Positions 6,361 through 7,034 of a DNA stretch of 7,034 nt are shown piece by piece. A program made the translations under genes and the position numbers. The first letter of the stretch is position 1, and every line of letters begins with the position of its first letter. The stretch is taken from contig WRBU01000059.1 of assembly GCA_009784355.1 (NCBI GenBank), positions 1 to 7,034 on the forward strand, read 5' to 3'. The notes beneath the pieces are model-generated. The model saw nothing but the letters and a program-made list of their open reading frames with translations, was not told where the DNA came from and made no database searches. This stretch comes from Defluviitaleaceae bacterium (GTDB lineage: Bacteria > Bacillota > Clostridia > Lachnospirales > WRAX01).

Positions 6361-6432
6361 TACAATAATAAACCAAGCATCAATGCGGGGGATTTGTTCT
6401 ATAACAACAGAAAAAGTTCATGAGGTGATATT

Positions 6433-6651
6433 ATGGAAAGAAGCAAAGGCGAAATTATCGTGCCAACGGAATTGCTTGCCGTGATGAAAGTCGACGCTGA
6501 GGCAAAAGATTTTTTTGACAGCTTAACAGACGGTTACAAGCGTGGTTATTGCGACTGGGTTGGCGGTGCAAAGCAAGAAAAAACCCGTGAAACACGGGCA
6601 GAAAAGGCATTGATTATGTTGCAGAATAAGCAAAAATCACTTCGGACTTGA
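6433..6651 (+). CDS. YdeI/OmdA-domain mini-protein
   Basis: The 72-residue product consists almost only of the OmdA (YdeI or OmpD-associated, 'bacteriocin-protection') domain. Family signs are ELLAVMKVDAEAKDFFDSL (13-31), then YKRGYCDWVGGAKQEKTRET (35-54) and EKALIMLQ (57-64), an all-helical unit with the conserved Y..W...AK..ET.R pattern. Longer relatives of about 190 residues carry an extra N-terminal domain that is absent here; stand-alone short versions are common in Firmicutes. The molecular role is unknown, and the bacteriocin-resistance label comes from distant relatives. The start is fixed by GAGGTGA ending four bases before the ATG. It follows the flippase by 72 bases with no terminator, so co-transcription is possible. 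It is followed by a structured 3' region and the 6720-6761 hairpin. Confidence 0.8.
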   Translation: MERSKGEIIVPTELLAVMKVDAEAKDFFDSLTDGYKRGYCDWVGGAKQEKTRETRAEKALIMLQNKQKSLRT

Positions 6652-6698
6652 AAGAACAAAAAATAGCTGCGGTCGTAGCTGTCAAACTATAAGTGAGT

Positions 6699-6713
6699 CG
6701 TGTTTTTAACACG
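6699..6713 (+). other. Short hairpin ahead of the terminator
   Basis: CGTGTT and AACACG form a perfect 6-bp stem with a three-base loop, shortly before the main terminator. The overlapping GTTTTTAAC (6702-6710) can alternatively pair with GTTAAAAAC (6719-6727), which is also the left arm of the terminator. Confidence 0.5.
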
Positions 6714-6719
6714 GTGCAG

Positions 6720-6761
6720 TTAAAAACCATTGCAAACTTAACTCCTTGCAATGGTTTTTAA
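6720..6761. terminator. Bidirectional intrinsic terminator
   Basis: TTAAAAACCATTGCAA (6720-6735) and its exact reverse complement (6746-6761) form a 16-bp perfect stem with a ten-base loop. The outer A/T run supplies a U tract on either strand. It lies between the plus-strand YdeI-like gene and minus-strand coding remnants, as expected for a shared terminator of convergent units. Confidence 0.88.
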
Positions 6762-6820
6762 GCGTTCATATCAAGATCCGCAGCGCAACACTTCAAACAT
6801 CAAATTCAAAACGAAAAGCA

Positions 6821-6988
6821 TTAGAGCTGTGCAAATGCAATAGATGATATAGGGTATAAAGACCATGTAAGCCTATTAGTAATGGCAGTATCCACGATAA
6901 CACAAGCAGCTATCGCTATAAAGCAGACTACACCGAAAATTGAAAAATCAACTTTCTGGTAGTAAACATATTCTTTTCTTCTGCCGCA
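6821..6988 (-). pseudogene. Decayed C-terminal part of a membrane protein gene
   Basis: On the minus strand a 55-residue open stretch lies between an in-frame TAA at 6989-6991 and a TAA at 6821-6823. It encodes EYVYYQKVDFSIFGVV, then a hydrophobic helix (CFIAIAACVIVDTAI) and LTWSLYPISSIAFAQL. The 'TWSLYPI' turn between two hydrophobic stretches is typical of small two-to-four-helix Firmicutes membrane proteins, including the C-termini of some helix-turn-helix membrane proteins, but I cannot name the family. The same frame stays open beyond the upstream stop to the window edge (IEKGITNNEQYTNK), so a premature stop may have broken the gene. The expected second helix ends early at AQL. There is no start codon with a ribosome binding site. 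The rest of 6762-7034 shows nothing else I can support. Confidence 0.45.
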
Positions 6989-7034
6989 TTACTTATTGGT
7001 GTATTGCTCGTTATTGGTTATTCCTTTTTCGATA

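Noticed and set aside
6834..6961. A plus-strand open stretch (ANAIDDIGYKDHVSLL...).
   Set aside because: It lacks a start with a ribosome binding site and is the complement of a more protein-like minus-strand membrane segment.
1..7034. CRISPR arrays, tRNA or rRNA genes, riboswitches, complete insertion sequences.
   Set aside because: I found no regularly spaced direct repeats, cloverleaf sequence, conserved rRNA segment or transposase motif on either strand.

Overview
The window looks like a chromosomal segment of a low-to-mid GC Firmicute, most likely a spore-forming Clostridia-type bacterium. The support is strong AGGAGG-type ribosome binding sites on nearly every gene, TTGACA/TATAAT-like promoters, a SpoVB-type flippase, and a class I PyrC next to a PyrF of the long (type 2) kind. 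The exact genus cannot be read from the sequence.

Left part (1-3340, all minus strand): a tightly overlapping operon transcribed right to left. A promoter at 3270-3298 drives a monoacylglycerol-lipase-like alpha/beta hydrolase, then pyrC (dihydroorotase), then an Mrr-family restriction endonuclease, then pyrF (orotidine-5'-phosphate decarboxylase, cut by the window edge). Neighbouring genes overlap by 17, 14 and 14 bases, so translation is probably coupled. Three points stand out. The hydrolase has lost its catalytic serine (GVGIGS where the family has GHSMGS). A lone methylation-dependent-type nuclease sits between two pyrimidine genes. pyrC carries an in-frame 19-base palindrome that looks like a dispersed intergenic repeat.

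Middle part (3340-4803): an AT-richer accessory stretch, also read on the minus strand. From a near-consensus promoter (4632-4660) it holds a Sec-exported protein that may be frameshifted at its C-terminus, then an apparently 5'-truncated reading frame, then a 99-residue three-helix membrane protein, closed by a hairpin terminator at 3305-3335. A pair of inverted repeats (3948-3976 and 4589-4621) brackets the exported-protein gene and suggests an inserted cassette of about 674 bases.

Right part (4804-7034): on the plus strand, a SpoVB/MurJ-like lipid-linked polysaccharide flippase with a GTG start, then a 72-residue YdeI/OmdA-domain protein, then a structured 3' region ending in a perfect 16-bp hairpin that can terminate in both directions. 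Beyond it is the decayed end of a minus-strand membrane protein gene. I see no tRNA, rRNA, CRISPR array, intact transposase or phage gene. No complete new multi-gene system is evident. The best candidates for novelty are the pyrimidine/Mrr operon with its pseudoenzyme leader gene, and the inverted-repeat cassette.
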